Below are positions 7,426 to 14,532 of a stretch of 18,477 nucleotides of DNA, piece by piece. Numbering within the stretch: position 1 is the stretch's first letter; each line of letters starts with the position of its first letter. Below the pieces are notes generated by a model that saw only the letters and a list, made by a program, of their open reading frames with translations, was not told the DNA's origin and ran no database searches. The stretch is from Clostridiaceae bacterium (lineage in GTDB: Bacteria > Bacillota > Clostridia > DSM-8532), in contig JANYKF010000470.1 of the NCBI GenBank assembly GCA_025361665.1, positions 1 through 18,477 on the forward strand, read 5' to 3'. Position numbers and translations under genes: made by a program.

Positions 7426-8367
7426 TCACCTCATGGCCATCGCGATACGTTCACAGGCTGCGAACGCTTCCCCCGCCATGCCGATGTGGAAGACTTCGGC
7501 TATGACCTGCGTCCATCCGTGGATGAAGTAAATCCACCCGTCTTCGACATGCAGGTTCCGCTCCTGCCGCTGCGCACGGGCCTGATGCATGAACTTCAGG
7601 TCACCCCGGTAATTGAGTTCCCAGACAAGGCTGTCCGCAGGGAAAACGCACGCATCCGACAAAGGGGATCCCGGGCGGTCCTTGCCGAGGCCCGTGGCGT
7701 TGATGACAAGGGAATGGGGCCGCAGACCGGCAAGAATCACATCGTTCTGCGATGTTTCCGGTGTCAGGCGGTATTCGACGGGAATCCCGCGGTTGAGGCC
7801 GCCGAAGATCCGGCGAATCTCATCGAGACGTGGCTGGCTCCGGTTGGCGATGACGATGCGGGAAGGCCGGTTGTCCCCCCACTCCGCCTTCATCAGGTAC
7901 GCCCCGATGGCAATGGCGCTGCCGCCGGCACCCATGATGAACACATCGCCGCCATGATCCTTCCAGTAGTCGGCCGGAATGAAGGCATCCATCGAGAGAC
8001 CGCTAGATATCGGGTCCTTCGCATACCCTTCCAACCGGCCATTTTTCTTTGAGATGGATGAGAGTTCGCCAAATGCGGCCGCATATGGGTCCAAATATCC
8101 GAACATGCCCCGGCAGGCCTCGTACAAATCAATTTTGTGCGTGGTGACAAGGGCTCCCGCCGACCGTTCGTCATCCCGGATGAATGCGACAACCTCCCTG
8201 TATTCAGCCGGATCGGCATGGATTCCGATGTCGATGCCCTTGATGATGGCATCCTTCAGGCCCAGTGCCTTCGCCCATTCCGGGAAAATCCGCATGATGG
8301 AGGACTGCGTCGTGGTGACCCCGATGAAATACAGGGTGGGCTTGTCTGCCTTTTCAAATATCCGCAT
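7426..8367 (-). CDS. divergent shikimate dehydrogenase-like oxidoreductase
   Basis: This 313-residue protein has the fold signature of the shikimate/quinate dehydrogenase family (AroE-like). The N-terminal substrate domain contains V-T-T-H-K (K78), matching the catalytic lysine, and D118, matching the catalytic aspartate. The NAD(P) domain has G-A-G-G-S-A (146-151) and N-R (175-176) at the end of the second strand, an NADP-type feature. H-G-W-T-Q near the C-terminus preserves the conserved glutamine. The shikimate-binding residues are altered: S-x-S near the N-terminus reads T-Q-S-S, and the asparagine of the G-A-x-N-T motif is replaced (G-E-L-S-S). It is probably a paralogue acting on another polyol or keto acid in this cluster. 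The ATG at 8367 has AAGGAGC upstream; an in-frame ATG at 8493 overlaps the previous gene and is rejected. Confidence 0.85.
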   Translation of the reverse strand: MRIFEKADKPTLYFIGVTTTQSSIMRIFPEWAKALGLKDAIIKGIDIGIHADPAEYREVVAFIRDDERSAGALVTTHKIDLYEACRGMFGYLDPYAAAFGELSSISKKNGRLEGYAKDPISSGLSMDAFIPADYWKDHGGDVFIMGAGGSAIAIGAYLMKAEWGDNRPSRIVIANRSQPRLDEIRRIFGGLNRGIPVEYRLTPETSQNDVILAGLRPHSLVINATGLGKDRPGSPLSDACVFPADSLVWELNYRGDLKFMHQARAQRQERNLHVEDGWIYFIHGWTQVIAEVFHIGMAGEAFAACERIAMAMR

Positions 8368-8388
8368 GGTGTTTGCTCCTTGATTGGT

Positions 8389-8417
8389 ATGCAAATACGG
8401 CGAAGCCGAATTTGCAT
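8389..8417 (-). promoter_or_regulatory. strong intercistronic stem-loop
   Basis: A 13-bp stem with one mismatch and a three-base loop fills the 76-base gap between the phosphotriesterase-like gene and the shikimate-dehydrogenase-like gene. The arms are ATGCAAAT-x-CGGC and GCCG-x-ATTTGCAT. No T-run follows on the minus strand, so it is not an ordinary terminator. It ends shortly before the next ribosome binding site and could act in mRNA processing, segment stability or translation control. Confidence 0.6.
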
Positions 8418-8443
8418 GTTTGTGTGTGCTGCTCTGAGAATGA

Positions 8444-9424
8444 CTATGAGGTTTGTCCGGCCGTTTGCGCCAATGCCCTTGCCGGGTTGTCAACGAGCAT
8501 GCGATGAAGCTGTGATTCCAGAAAACCGTTCTGCCTCAGAAGGGGAAAAAACTGCTTGTGGATGTAGTCGAGTCCGATACCGCCGCCATAACTGCGCATC
8601 CTGGCCCTTGTCGTGTCCAGGCCAAGCAGGATCCGCCCGGCATGACCGAGTTCATGAAGTTGCCGGACCATGTCCATTTCCGCTTCATCGGAATGGTATT
8701 TGAACCGGCCTATCGTGTCGAGTTCCATCCAGGCGCCGGCATCCGCAATTTCCGCCATATGGGCGTCGTTGTCCGGAATCCGGTCAAGATGGCAAAGAAT
8801 CAGCTGCGATGGCGGAACTCCGCGATCCATGAAGAAACGAAGAATATCCAGCCCCCCTTTTCCGCCTTCCGTATGGCACAGGACCGGAGCTCCTGTTTTG
8901 CGCGCAGCCTCCGCCGCGGCCTCAAAAAGCGTCTCCCAGCGTCCGGAAATGCCTTCCGGCCCGGCTGCCGTCTTGATGATGCCTGCCCGTGCCAATCCCT
9001 GCTGCTCCGGCCAGTTGTCGTCCCCATCCAGGAACATGCCTTCCCTGAGTTCCCAAAGGAACAACTCCGACAGTTTTTCCGCGGAAGCCGTATGAATCCA
9101 GTGGCTGGCCGCATACATGAAAGGCCGGTGAAATCCGGTCGCGGCAATCACGGCAATGCCGCTTTCCCGCGACACCCGCTCAAGCCATTGCGCCATTCGT
9201 CCGCATCCGACAGGCTGGGCATCCACAAGCGAACAACCGCCCGCAGAACGATAGGACTGCAATTCCTGCAGCGTTTTGCCGTAATCATCCAGCAGAAGGT
9301 CTCCATTGCTTTGCGAGGGGGTGCCGGCACGCAGGAACAAATGCTCATGCGCCTGGCAGGCGCCGAGATCCCCTGCCGGGCATTCGCCCAGCACTGTCCG
9401 GACAAAGCCCTCCCGCTTTTTCAT
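8444..9424 (-). CDS. phosphotriesterase-family metal hydrolase, probable lactonase
   Basis: This 326-residue TIM-barrel amidohydrolase belongs to the phosphotriesterase (PTE) family. The binuclear metal site is complete: H26-x-H28, K151 (the lysine usually carbamylated), H184, H212 and D270. Most natural members of this family are lactonases, and some open phosphorylated sugar lactones. Here the gene directly follows, with ATGA overlap, a gluconolactonase-like propeller gene, so a lactone or related cyclic ester is the likely substrate. Family membership is clear; the substrate is inferred from context. Its end is followed by a strong stem-loop before the next gene. No signal peptide is visible, so it is expected to be cytoplasmic. 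Confidence 0.88.
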   Translation of the reverse strand: MKKREGFVRTVLGECPAGDLGACQAHEHLFLRAGTPSQSNGDLLLDDYGKTLQELQSYRSAGGCSLVDAQPVGCGRMAQWLERVSRESGIAVIAATGFHRPFMYAASHWIHTASAEKLSELFLWELREGMFLDGDDNWPEQQGLARAGIIKTAAGPEGISGRWETLFEAAAEAARKTGAPVLCHTEGGKGGLDILRFFMDRGVPPSQLILCHLDRIPDNDAHMAEIADAGAWMELDTIGRFKYHSDEAEMDMVRQLHELGHAGRILLGLDTTRARMRSYGGGIGLDYIHKQFFPLLRQNGFLESQLHRMLVDNPARALAQTAGQTS

Positions 9425-10413
9425 CGTTCCAGATCCAGCTCGGAAAGGGTGGCCGGCATTTCATGCTTTGTGTTGACTTTGTCGGGTCCGGTCACCAGGT
9501 CGAAGCAGGATACCACCAGTTTTCCCTGCCAGATGCAAGGTTCGCCGGGCTGGTCGAGTTCTCCGTGAAGGCCGTCACTGTCCGGGCTTTGGGCAATTCG
9601 GGTCACCTTGCCGTCTTTTGTCACCATGGCCACGGCATTCGCCGAAAAATCAGCCACATAGAAATTCCCGGTGTCCGGGTCCCGGATAATGCCGTCCGTG
9701 GTCTGCAGTTGGGCCGGATCCTTCGCCCACACCTTGTTTTCCTTCACCGACCCATCCGGTTGGAATGAAATGCGGTGAAAGGCGCCATCCCCGAAGTTGC
9801 CGACATAGAGGTTCCCTTCGGCGTCAAATTCGATGCCGTCGGCGCCATACTGGCATTCCGGGTTCAGGGTCAGGAACGTGGCGAGGATGTCCGGATCCTC
9901 AAGCGTGTTGGTCACGGGGATGTCCGCATCATCCAGAGTAAACCGGTATACGCAGCTGACCAGTTTGCCGGAAGGATCCCGCACCTTCGACAGCATGCTC
10001 TGCGTCACATAGACGTACCCGTCCCGGATGCGCATCCCGTTGGGATGCTCCATGTCTTTCGCCACGACCGTACAGGTTTCGACCTGGCTGTCCCGGATGC
10101 GCAGACGGAGGATGCGGCCCTTGAACAATAATTCCGGTGCACCGGACCATCCCTGGTTGTCCACCACATAAAGGTCCCCGTCAGGTCCGAATGCAATGCC
10201 CATCGGATGCGCATGACCAGTTTCGGGATGAAGCGGGACGTCGACCCACTTTGTGATGCTGCGGTCCTTGCCGATTTTCAGGATGCACCCCGGCACCGAC
10301 GCGTCCGCATAGTTGGCAGCGGAAAGAATCAGGCTGCCCTCCGCATCCACGGCCATTCCATCGGGCGTGTTGCAGCATTCGGGCAGCAGGGCGAATAATC
10401 TGGGCGTCTGCAT
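9421..10413 (-). CDS. SMP-30/gluconolactonase-like beta-propeller protein
   Basis: This 330-residue protein has the repeated blade pattern (D-G-x-L-Y-V, D-A-E-G-N-L-Y-V, D-x-x-x-G-N-F-Y-V) of the six-bladed SMP-30/gluconolactonase/LRE family. Candidate metal-site residues are D18 (P-D-G, where many members have E-G-P), N125 (H-P-N-G) and D192 (A-D-G). Family members hydrolyse aldonolactones to aldonic acids. The gene is 12 bases downstream of a zinc dehydrogenase, the expected partner that would make a lactone from a sugar, and overlaps a second hydrolase by ATGA. The start has GAAGGGAGA upstream. No signal peptide is seen. Some propeller proteins of this kind are not lactonases, so the exact reaction is open. 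Confidence 0.85.
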   Translation of the reverse strand: MQTPRLFALLPECCNTPDGMAVDAEGSLILSAANYADASVPGCILKIGKDRSITKWVDVPLHPETGHAHPMGIAFGPDGDLYVVDNQGWSGAPELLFKGRILRLRIRDSQVETCTVVAKDMEHPNGMRIRDGYVYVTQSMLSKVRDPSGKLVSCVYRFTLDDADIPVTNTLEDPDILATFLTLNPECQYGADGIEFDAEGNLYVGNFGDGAFHRISFQPDGSVKENKVWAKDPAQLQTTDGIIRDPDTGNFYVADFSANAVAMVTKDGKVTRIAQSPDSDGLHGELDQPGEPCIWQGKLVVSCFDLVTGPDKVNTKHEMPATLSELDLER

Positions 10414-10425
10414 GGTGTTCTCCCT

Positions 10426-11469
10426 TCAATTGTACCGGATGACTGTCTTTTTGTTCGTGCGGCGTTCTTCGATCATGCGGAACGCCTCCAGAATCCGATC
10501 GAACGGCAGCACGTCGGAGATGAAATCATCCGCGCGCAGGATGCCGGCCTGCATCCAGTTGATCACCTGCGTGTGGGCCTCCAGCTCCTCCGACTTCAGC
10601 GGCCACTGGATGAACTGCAGCGTCCAGTTGTAGGGTGCCTTGCTCCAGTCCAGCTGCATGTCAAGTTTCGGAGAGATGCCGTAGCAGCAGATTTTCCCGT
10701 TGTACTTCACCAGCTCCATGGCCTGGTTGATCAGGGCGTTGATGCCCACCGCGTCGACCACGAAATCCACTCCGTCCGGGCAAATACCGCGTACGACCGA
10801 GGTCATGTCTGCCGTCTGGCTGTTGAACACAAAGTCGGCACCCATGGATGAGGCATCCGCCAGTTTTCCCTCGACGATGTCGAACGTGATGACAGGCCCC
10901 ATGCCCAGCAGTTTCGCGAACTTGGTAAAGCACAGGCCCACCGGTCCGGCTCCAATCACGACGATGCTCTTGTTTTCCTTCATCTCGAAGCGCTTCATGG
11001 CGCTCAGCACTTCGCGGAACGTGACGATCATGGATGCGCCGACCGGGTCAAAGTCCGACGGAATGAGGGTCTGCGCCAAATGCCCTTCGGAGAAGCCCGG
11101 TGTGCCGGGACCCCGGCCCGCGCGTTCCATTGCCTTCCAGTCCCCGACAACACCATATTCGGAATAGGCACCCCACGAGGAATGATACCCATCCGTCATC
11201 CCTTCGACAAATGGAAGCATGACAAGGTCGCCCACTTCAAACGCGGTCACCAGCTTTCCCTTTTCCACGACACGGCCCACGCCTTCATGACCGAGCAGGG
11301 TAGGGTAGCTGCTCCAGTTTTTGAAATTGCGGTGCACCAGTTTGATGTCCGTGCCGTTGCACACGCCACAGGATTCCATTTTCACCAATGCCTTGCAATC
11401 GTCAATCTTCGGCATCGATACTTCCACGATGGCCAGTTTTCCGTCCGCGTCAACTCCCAAACTCCGCAT
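10426..11469 (-). CDS. zinc-dependent medium-chain alcohol/sugar dehydrogenase
   Basis: This 347-residue medium-chain dehydrogenase/reductase resembles sorbitol, threonine or glucose dehydrogenases. Catalytic zinc ligands are C37 (in C-G-V-C-N-G-T-D) and H61-E62 (G-H-E-G). The Rossmann motif G-A-G-P-V-G-L is followed by F-D at the cofactor-specificity position, suggesting NAD. The four-cysteine structural zinc lobe found in classical members is absent. The likely role is oxidation of a sugar or polyol to a lactone or ketose, feeding the lactonase-like enzymes downstream; this is inferred from gene order. The start at 11469 has AGAGGAGG six bases upstream. It lies 38 bases after the GntR regulator gene. 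Confidence 0.9.
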   Translation of the reverse strand: MRSLGVDADGKLAIVEVSMPKIDDCKALVKMESCGVCNGTDIKLVHRNFKNWSSYPTLLGHEGVGRVVEKGKLVTAFEVGDLVMLPFVEGMTDGYHSSWGAYSEYGVVGDWKAMERAGRGPGTPGFSEGHLAQTLIPSDFDPVGASMIVTFREVLSAMKRFEMKENKSIVVIGAGPVGLCFTKFAKLLGMGPVITFDIVEGKLADASSMGADFVFNSQTADMTSVVRGICPDGVDFVVDAVGINALINQAMELVKYNGKICCYGISPKLDMQLDWSKAPYNWTLQFIQWPLKSEELEAHTQVINWMQAGILRADDFISDVLPFDRILEAFRMIEERRTNKKTVIRYN

Positions 11470-11507
11470 GATGATCCTCCTCTGTGTTCCTTTCGAATGA
11501 ACTCAAG

Positions 11508-12263
11508 TTATTTGCGAATCAGTTCAACCGTGAATTGGTTCCGATCTCCCCGATACCGGGCAATCGAGTGCTCGATGGGCGTGCCGTCCTCAAGGTAGGC
11601 GGTGGAACGCACAAGACAGATTGGTGCCCCGGACTTCAGTCCAAGGAATTTCGCCTCCCTGGCGGTTGCACCCACAGCCTCGATTTTCCGGACGGCCCGT
11701 TCCACGCGCCAGTTGTAACGCTCTTCCAATGCGTCGTACAGCGACCTGGTGGTGAAATCTTCAGACAAAAGCGCCTGCACCGGTTCAAACGGCAGCCAGG
11801 TTTCCAGGTAGACCACCGGTTCGCCGTCAGCCTTGCGCAGGCGGCAAAGATACAGCAGGGCCGCTTCCCCCGGCAGGGAAAGCTGTCTGTTGATTTCCGG
11901 GCGACCGGCCACACGGGCCTGGTTCAGCACCTGAGTGCCGGGTTCCAGGCCCTTCAGGCGCATTTCCTGATTGAAACTGTCAAGCTTCAGAAAAAAACCC
12001 TCGTCGATTTTGGGCTTGCGCACGAAGGTACCCTTGCCTTTTTCCCTTGTCAGCCACCCTTCATTCACCAAATCGTGGAACGCCTGCCGGACCGTGGAAC
12101 GGCTGATGCCAAGCATCGAAACGAAGGTCATTTCCGTCGGCAGACACTCCGACTCGGCAAGTGCGCCCGATGTGATTTTTTCGAGCAGGATCTGCTTGAA
12201 CTGGTAATAGAGCGGTACGGGAACATCTTTGTTCAAGATGAATTCCCGCATGTCGAATGCCAT
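11508..12263 (-). CDS. GntR-family (HutC subfamily) transcriptional regulator
   Basis: This 251-residue regulator has an N-terminal winged helix (about 10-80), with L-P-T-E near the recognition region, S-R-S-T-V-R-Q-A in the recognition helix and G-K-G-T-F-V closing the wing, and a C-terminal UTRA ligand domain (about 95-245). HutC-type regulators usually repress sugar or amino-acid catabolic genes and release DNA on binding a pathway metabolite, often a sugar phosphate. The gene is inside the cluster, after the kinase and before the dehydrogenase. Two GT-N4-AC palindromes, at the cluster promoter (14473-14486) and upstream of this gene (12344-12359), are candidate sites. AAAGGAGG lies seven bases before the ATG. 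Confidence 0.93.
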   Translation of the reverse strand: MAFDMREFILNKDVPVPLYYQFKQILLEKITSGALAESECLPTEMTFVSMLGISRSTVRQAFHDLVNEGWLTREKGKGTFVRKPKIDEGFFLKLDSFNQEMRLKGLEPGTQVLNQARVAGRPEINRQLSLPGEAALLYLCRLRKADGEPVVYLETWLPFEPVQALLSEDFTTRSLYDALEERYNWRVERAVRKIEAVGATAREAKFLGLKSGAPICLVRSTAYLEDGTPIEHSIARYRGDRNQFTVELIRK

Positions 12264-12319
12264 GATGCCGCCTCCTTTCCTCTGGCTGATCCATACCGAC
12301 TCGTCAACGGACCGTGATT

Positions 12320-12364
12320 ACAACCGGCAGTGCCATGCCATGGGGTTGTGGAAACAACCGGCAG
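12320..12364. repeat. 11-bp direct repeat upstream of the regulator gene
   Basis: ACAACCGGCAG occurs at 12320-12330 and 12354-12364, 34 bases apart, in the 108-base gap between the PfkB gene end and the GntR gene start. The second copy shares its ACAACC with the right arm of the palindrome at 12344-12359. Confidence 0.5.
12344..12359. promoter_or_regulatory. candidate GntR operator upstream of gntR gene
   Basis: GGTTGT-GGAA-ACAACC is a perfect 6-4-6 inverted repeat with the GT-N4-AC core typical of GntR-family sites. It lies 81 bases before the regulator start and 12 bases after the kinase stop. No T-run follows, so it is not a good terminator. Autoregulation is inferred. Confidence 0.4.
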
Positions 12365-12371
12365 CATCGGG

Positions 12372-13352
12372 TCAATGGACTGCCAGAAAGGCCAGCACAT
12401 CGCCCGTGGTCGGCAAGGAGGGTATGGCTCCGATTTTCGTGGTGGCCAGAGAACCTGCCGCGTTCGCAAAAGTGAGAATGCGGACAAGTGCCTCGTCGGC
12501 GCAGAACGCATCCGGATCCCCTTCCTTCAGCCGCGCGATGATCCCGGCCAGCGTGGCTGCCACGAAAGTATCCCCGGCACCCGTCGTCTCGACAACCGTC
12601 ACATCGTCAAAAGTCGGAAGATAACCGGCATGCACGCCATCGCTGTAGTAGCAGCCCTTCGGTCCGAGCGTCACCACCACGAGCTTCGGGCCCATGGCGA
12701 GGATTGCCTCGGCACAGGATTCCGGGGAATCGCAGCCAAGGATGAAGCCGTATTCTTCCTCGCTGATCTTCACCACATCGGCAAACGGGAAGCCCGCATT
12801 GATTTCACGGCGCGCCGTTTCTTCATCCGGCCAAAGGCTCATCCGCAGGTTCGGGTCGTATGAAATCAACAGCCCCTTTGACCTGGACATTTCAATGGCT
12901 TTCAGGGTGGCGGATTTCACCGGTTCCGCGCCCAGACTGATGGATCCGAAATGGAAAAATGTGGAACCTTCAAAATATCCGGCGTCCAGTTCGTCCGGGC
13001 GGAGCAGCATATCCGCGCCGGGATTGCGGTAGAACATGCAATCCCGCACCCCGTCGCTCTTCTGTGCCACGAACGACAATGTGGTGCGCGCGTCCGGATC
13101 CGCCACCAGAAACTCCGTGTCGACCTGCAGATCATCCAGGACTTTGCGCAGGTAGGCCCCGAACGGGTCATCGCCCACCTTTCCGATGAAACCTGCTTTC
13201 AGACCCAATCGGGCCAGGCCCGCCGCCACATTTGCCGGAGCGCCGCCCGGTGCTTTCCTGAAGCCGGTGCTTTCCACCAGGGAAACGTCCCGGTCAAGGG
13301 AAACAAAATCGATCAAAAGCTCGCCCAGACAAATCACATCCAATGAATCCAT
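12372..13352 (-). CDS. PfkB-family carbohydrate kinase (fructokinase/KDG kinase-like)
   Basis: This 326-residue ribokinase-fold sugar kinase has the N-terminal G-G-A-P-A-N-V-A motif (36-43), D-P-N-L-R (166-170) followed by L-W, and the C-terminal anion-hole and catalytic motif T-T-G-A-G-D-T-F with base D261. The pattern is closest to fructokinases and 2-keto-3-deoxygluconate kinases. In a cluster with a GH88/GH105-like enzyme and sugar-acid dehydrogenases, a keto-sugar or keto-sugar-acid substrate is plausible, but the sequence does not decide it. The ATG at 13352 has AAAGGTGA upstream and lies four bases after the glycosidase stop; the in-frame ATG at 13367 is inside that gene and less likely. 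Confidence 0.9.
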   Translation of the reverse strand: MDSLDVICLGELLIDFVSLDRDVSLVESTGFRKAPGGAPANVAAGLARLGLKAGFIGKVGDDPFGAYLRKVLDDLQVDTEFLVADPDARTTLSFVAQKSDGVRDCMFYRNPGADMLLRPDELDAGYFEGSTFFHFGSISLGAEPVKSATLKAIEMSRSKGLLISYDPNLRMSLWPDEETARREINAGFPFADVVKISEEEYGFILGCDSPESCAEAILAMGPKLVVVTLGPKGCYYSDGVHAGYLPTFDDVTVVETTGAGDTFVAATLAGIIARLKEGDPDAFCADEALVRILTFANAAGSLATTKIGAIPSLPTTGDVLAFLAVH

Positions 13353-13356
13353 GCTT

Positions 13357-14322
13357 TCACCTTTCATCCGCCACGAATGGCGCCGCCGCGGCTTCCATCA
13401 TGATGGTAAATGCCTGCGCCTCTGTGGATGTTCCGGACCGATCGAAAGCCGGAGAGCTGCAGGCGCCATGGAGAACCCCATACTCGTCGATTTTTTTGAT
13501 GGCGGCCTCCCGCATCACATGCGCTTCCTTCAGCCAGGACTTCTCCAGCCAGCCGCCCTGTACACTGGCATAGACGGCAAATGCGAGCATCTGTCCAAGA
13601 TTGCTCTCGACAAAGGTTTCCGGATCATCGATGACATCATGGAACAGCCCATCCGACCGGCGATATGCGATGCATCCTTCCAGTATTTCGATTAAAAAGC
13701 TGACCAGTTCGTTTTTCTCCGATTGCATGGAGCCCGGCAAGACCGCGATCACTTCGGCAAGGCCCGCGGCTGTCCATCCGTTCCCGCCGCCCCAGAATAA
13801 TTTCCGAACCCATTCCCCGGTGCCGGCGTCATAAATGTGGTACATCATCTTCTTTTCCGTGTCCCACAGGTGTTTCTTCGCGCCAAGCATCTGCTTCACC
13901 GCTTCGTCCAGTTCTCCGAGGGCCGCAAAGGATGGAGGCGCCATGTAGGTGCAATCCGACCAGTACTGCGGCTTGTCGATCACATGGTAGAGAATCCCAT
14001 CCGCATCCCGCGGTGCGATTTCACAGGCATACCGCCTTACGTTTTCAACAGCCTTCAGCAGAAAGGGATCTCCGGTCTCTTTCGCGGCATAGACAAGGAC
14101 CGGGGCATGGGCAATCGCATCCGTGCTGGAAGAGCTGTCCTCGACCATGCCCGGCCGGCCGTCGCTCCGCTGGCGCAACGCCGCATCCTTTGCGAACAGA
14201 ATCGCCATTTCCCGCTTTCCGGCATGGATGAGCGCCCTTCCCCCTACCGCGTGCTCCCAGCATTGGCGCTGCATGCATAGCATGGCAATCGTGGCTTTCT
14301 CAATTCTTTCCAGTCGATTCAT
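13357..14322 (-). CDS. GH88/GH105-like glycosidase (unsaturated uronyl hydrolase-like)
   Basis: This 321-residue protein looks like a six-hairpin (alpha/alpha barrel) glycoside hydrolase of the GH88/GH105 group. Key features are Y-H-V-I-D-x8-D-x-x-Y-M-A-P-P-S-F (112-132), which carries the position of the catalytic aspartate (D123), and W-G-G-G-N-G-W (177-183), close to the family's W-x-R-G-N-G-W. Characterised members remove 4,5-unsaturated uronic acids from pectin or glycosaminoglycan oligosaccharides in the cytoplasm. The Arg-to-Gly change in the R-G-N-G-W block may mean a different substrate. No signal peptide is seen. I chose the ATG at 14322, with GGGAGAGG upstream; the frame extends to 14418, but that would begin inside a tandem repeat. 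It is the first gene after the cluster promoter. Confidence 0.8.
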   Translation of the reverse strand: MNRLERIEKATIAMLCMQRQCWEHAVGGRALIHAGKREMAILFAKDAALRQRSDGRPGMVEDSSSSTDAIAHAPVLVYAAKETGDPFLLKAVENVRRYACEIAPRDADGILYHVIDKPQYWSDCTYMAPPSFAALGELDEAVKQMLGAKKHLWDTEKKMMYHIYDAGTGEWVRKLFWGGGNGWTAAGLAEVIAVLPGSMQSEKNELVSFLIEILEGCIAYRRSDGLFHDVIDDPETFVESNLGQMLAFAVYASVQGGWLEKSWLKEAHVMREAAIKKIDEYGVLHGACSSPAFDRSGTSTEAQAFTIMMEAAAAPFVADER

Positions 14323-14380
14323 CGTTCCTCTCCCATCCTGCGCCGCAGGTTGATTTGCAAAAAGTGCGGCGCTGTGTCCA

Positions 14381-14430
14381 TCGTTCGTGCATGTCGTCCG
14401 TGCATGTCGTTCGTGCATGTCGTTCGTGAT
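14381..14430. repeat. 13-bp tandem repeat in the cluster leader
   Basis: The unit TCGTTCGTGCATG is repeated nearly four times (14381-14393, 14394-14406 with one change, 14407-14419, and a partial copy 14420-14430). It sits in the predicted untranslated leader, between the promoter at 14486-14514 and the glycosidase start at 14322. Confidence 0.8.
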
Positions 14431-14472
14431 TTTCCGATACCCGGCCCTAAACAGGCAGCGGGTTCATGTCAG

Positions 14473-14486
14473 TATGTCCGTACATA
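14473..14486. promoter_or_regulatory. candidate GntR operator at the cluster promoter
   Basis: On the minus strand TATGT-ACGG-ACATA is a perfect 5-4-5 inverted repeat with the GT-N4-AC core of GntR-family operators. It abuts the -10 box and covers the predicted transcription start, where a bound repressor would block initiation. The centre lacks the TA of the ideal HutC consensus (GTnTAnAC). Confidence 0.55.
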
Positions 14487-14514
14487 TTTTATCGCAGATA
14501 TCCGGTTTTGTGAA
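14486..14514 (-). promoter_or_regulatory. sigma-70 promoter of the sugar cluster
   Basis: The minus strand has TTCACA (14514-14509), a 17-base spacer and TAAAAT (14491-14486); each box matches five of six consensus bases. The predicted start is near 14479, inside the palindrome. The leader to the glycosidase start is about 157 bases. Confidence 0.65.
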
Positions 14515-14532
14515 GAGGCAGCACCCGTCGGG

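Noticed and set aside
11484..12317. Plus-strand open frame of 277 codons opposite the GntR gene
   Set aside because: The minus-strand frame has clear GntR and UTRA features and a strong ribosome binding site; the plus frame has no recognisable domain.
14323..14418. In-frame N-terminal extension of the glycosidase to an ATG at 14418
   Set aside because: It would translate the tandem repeat, has no family resemblance, and a good ribosome binding site precedes the ATG at 14322.
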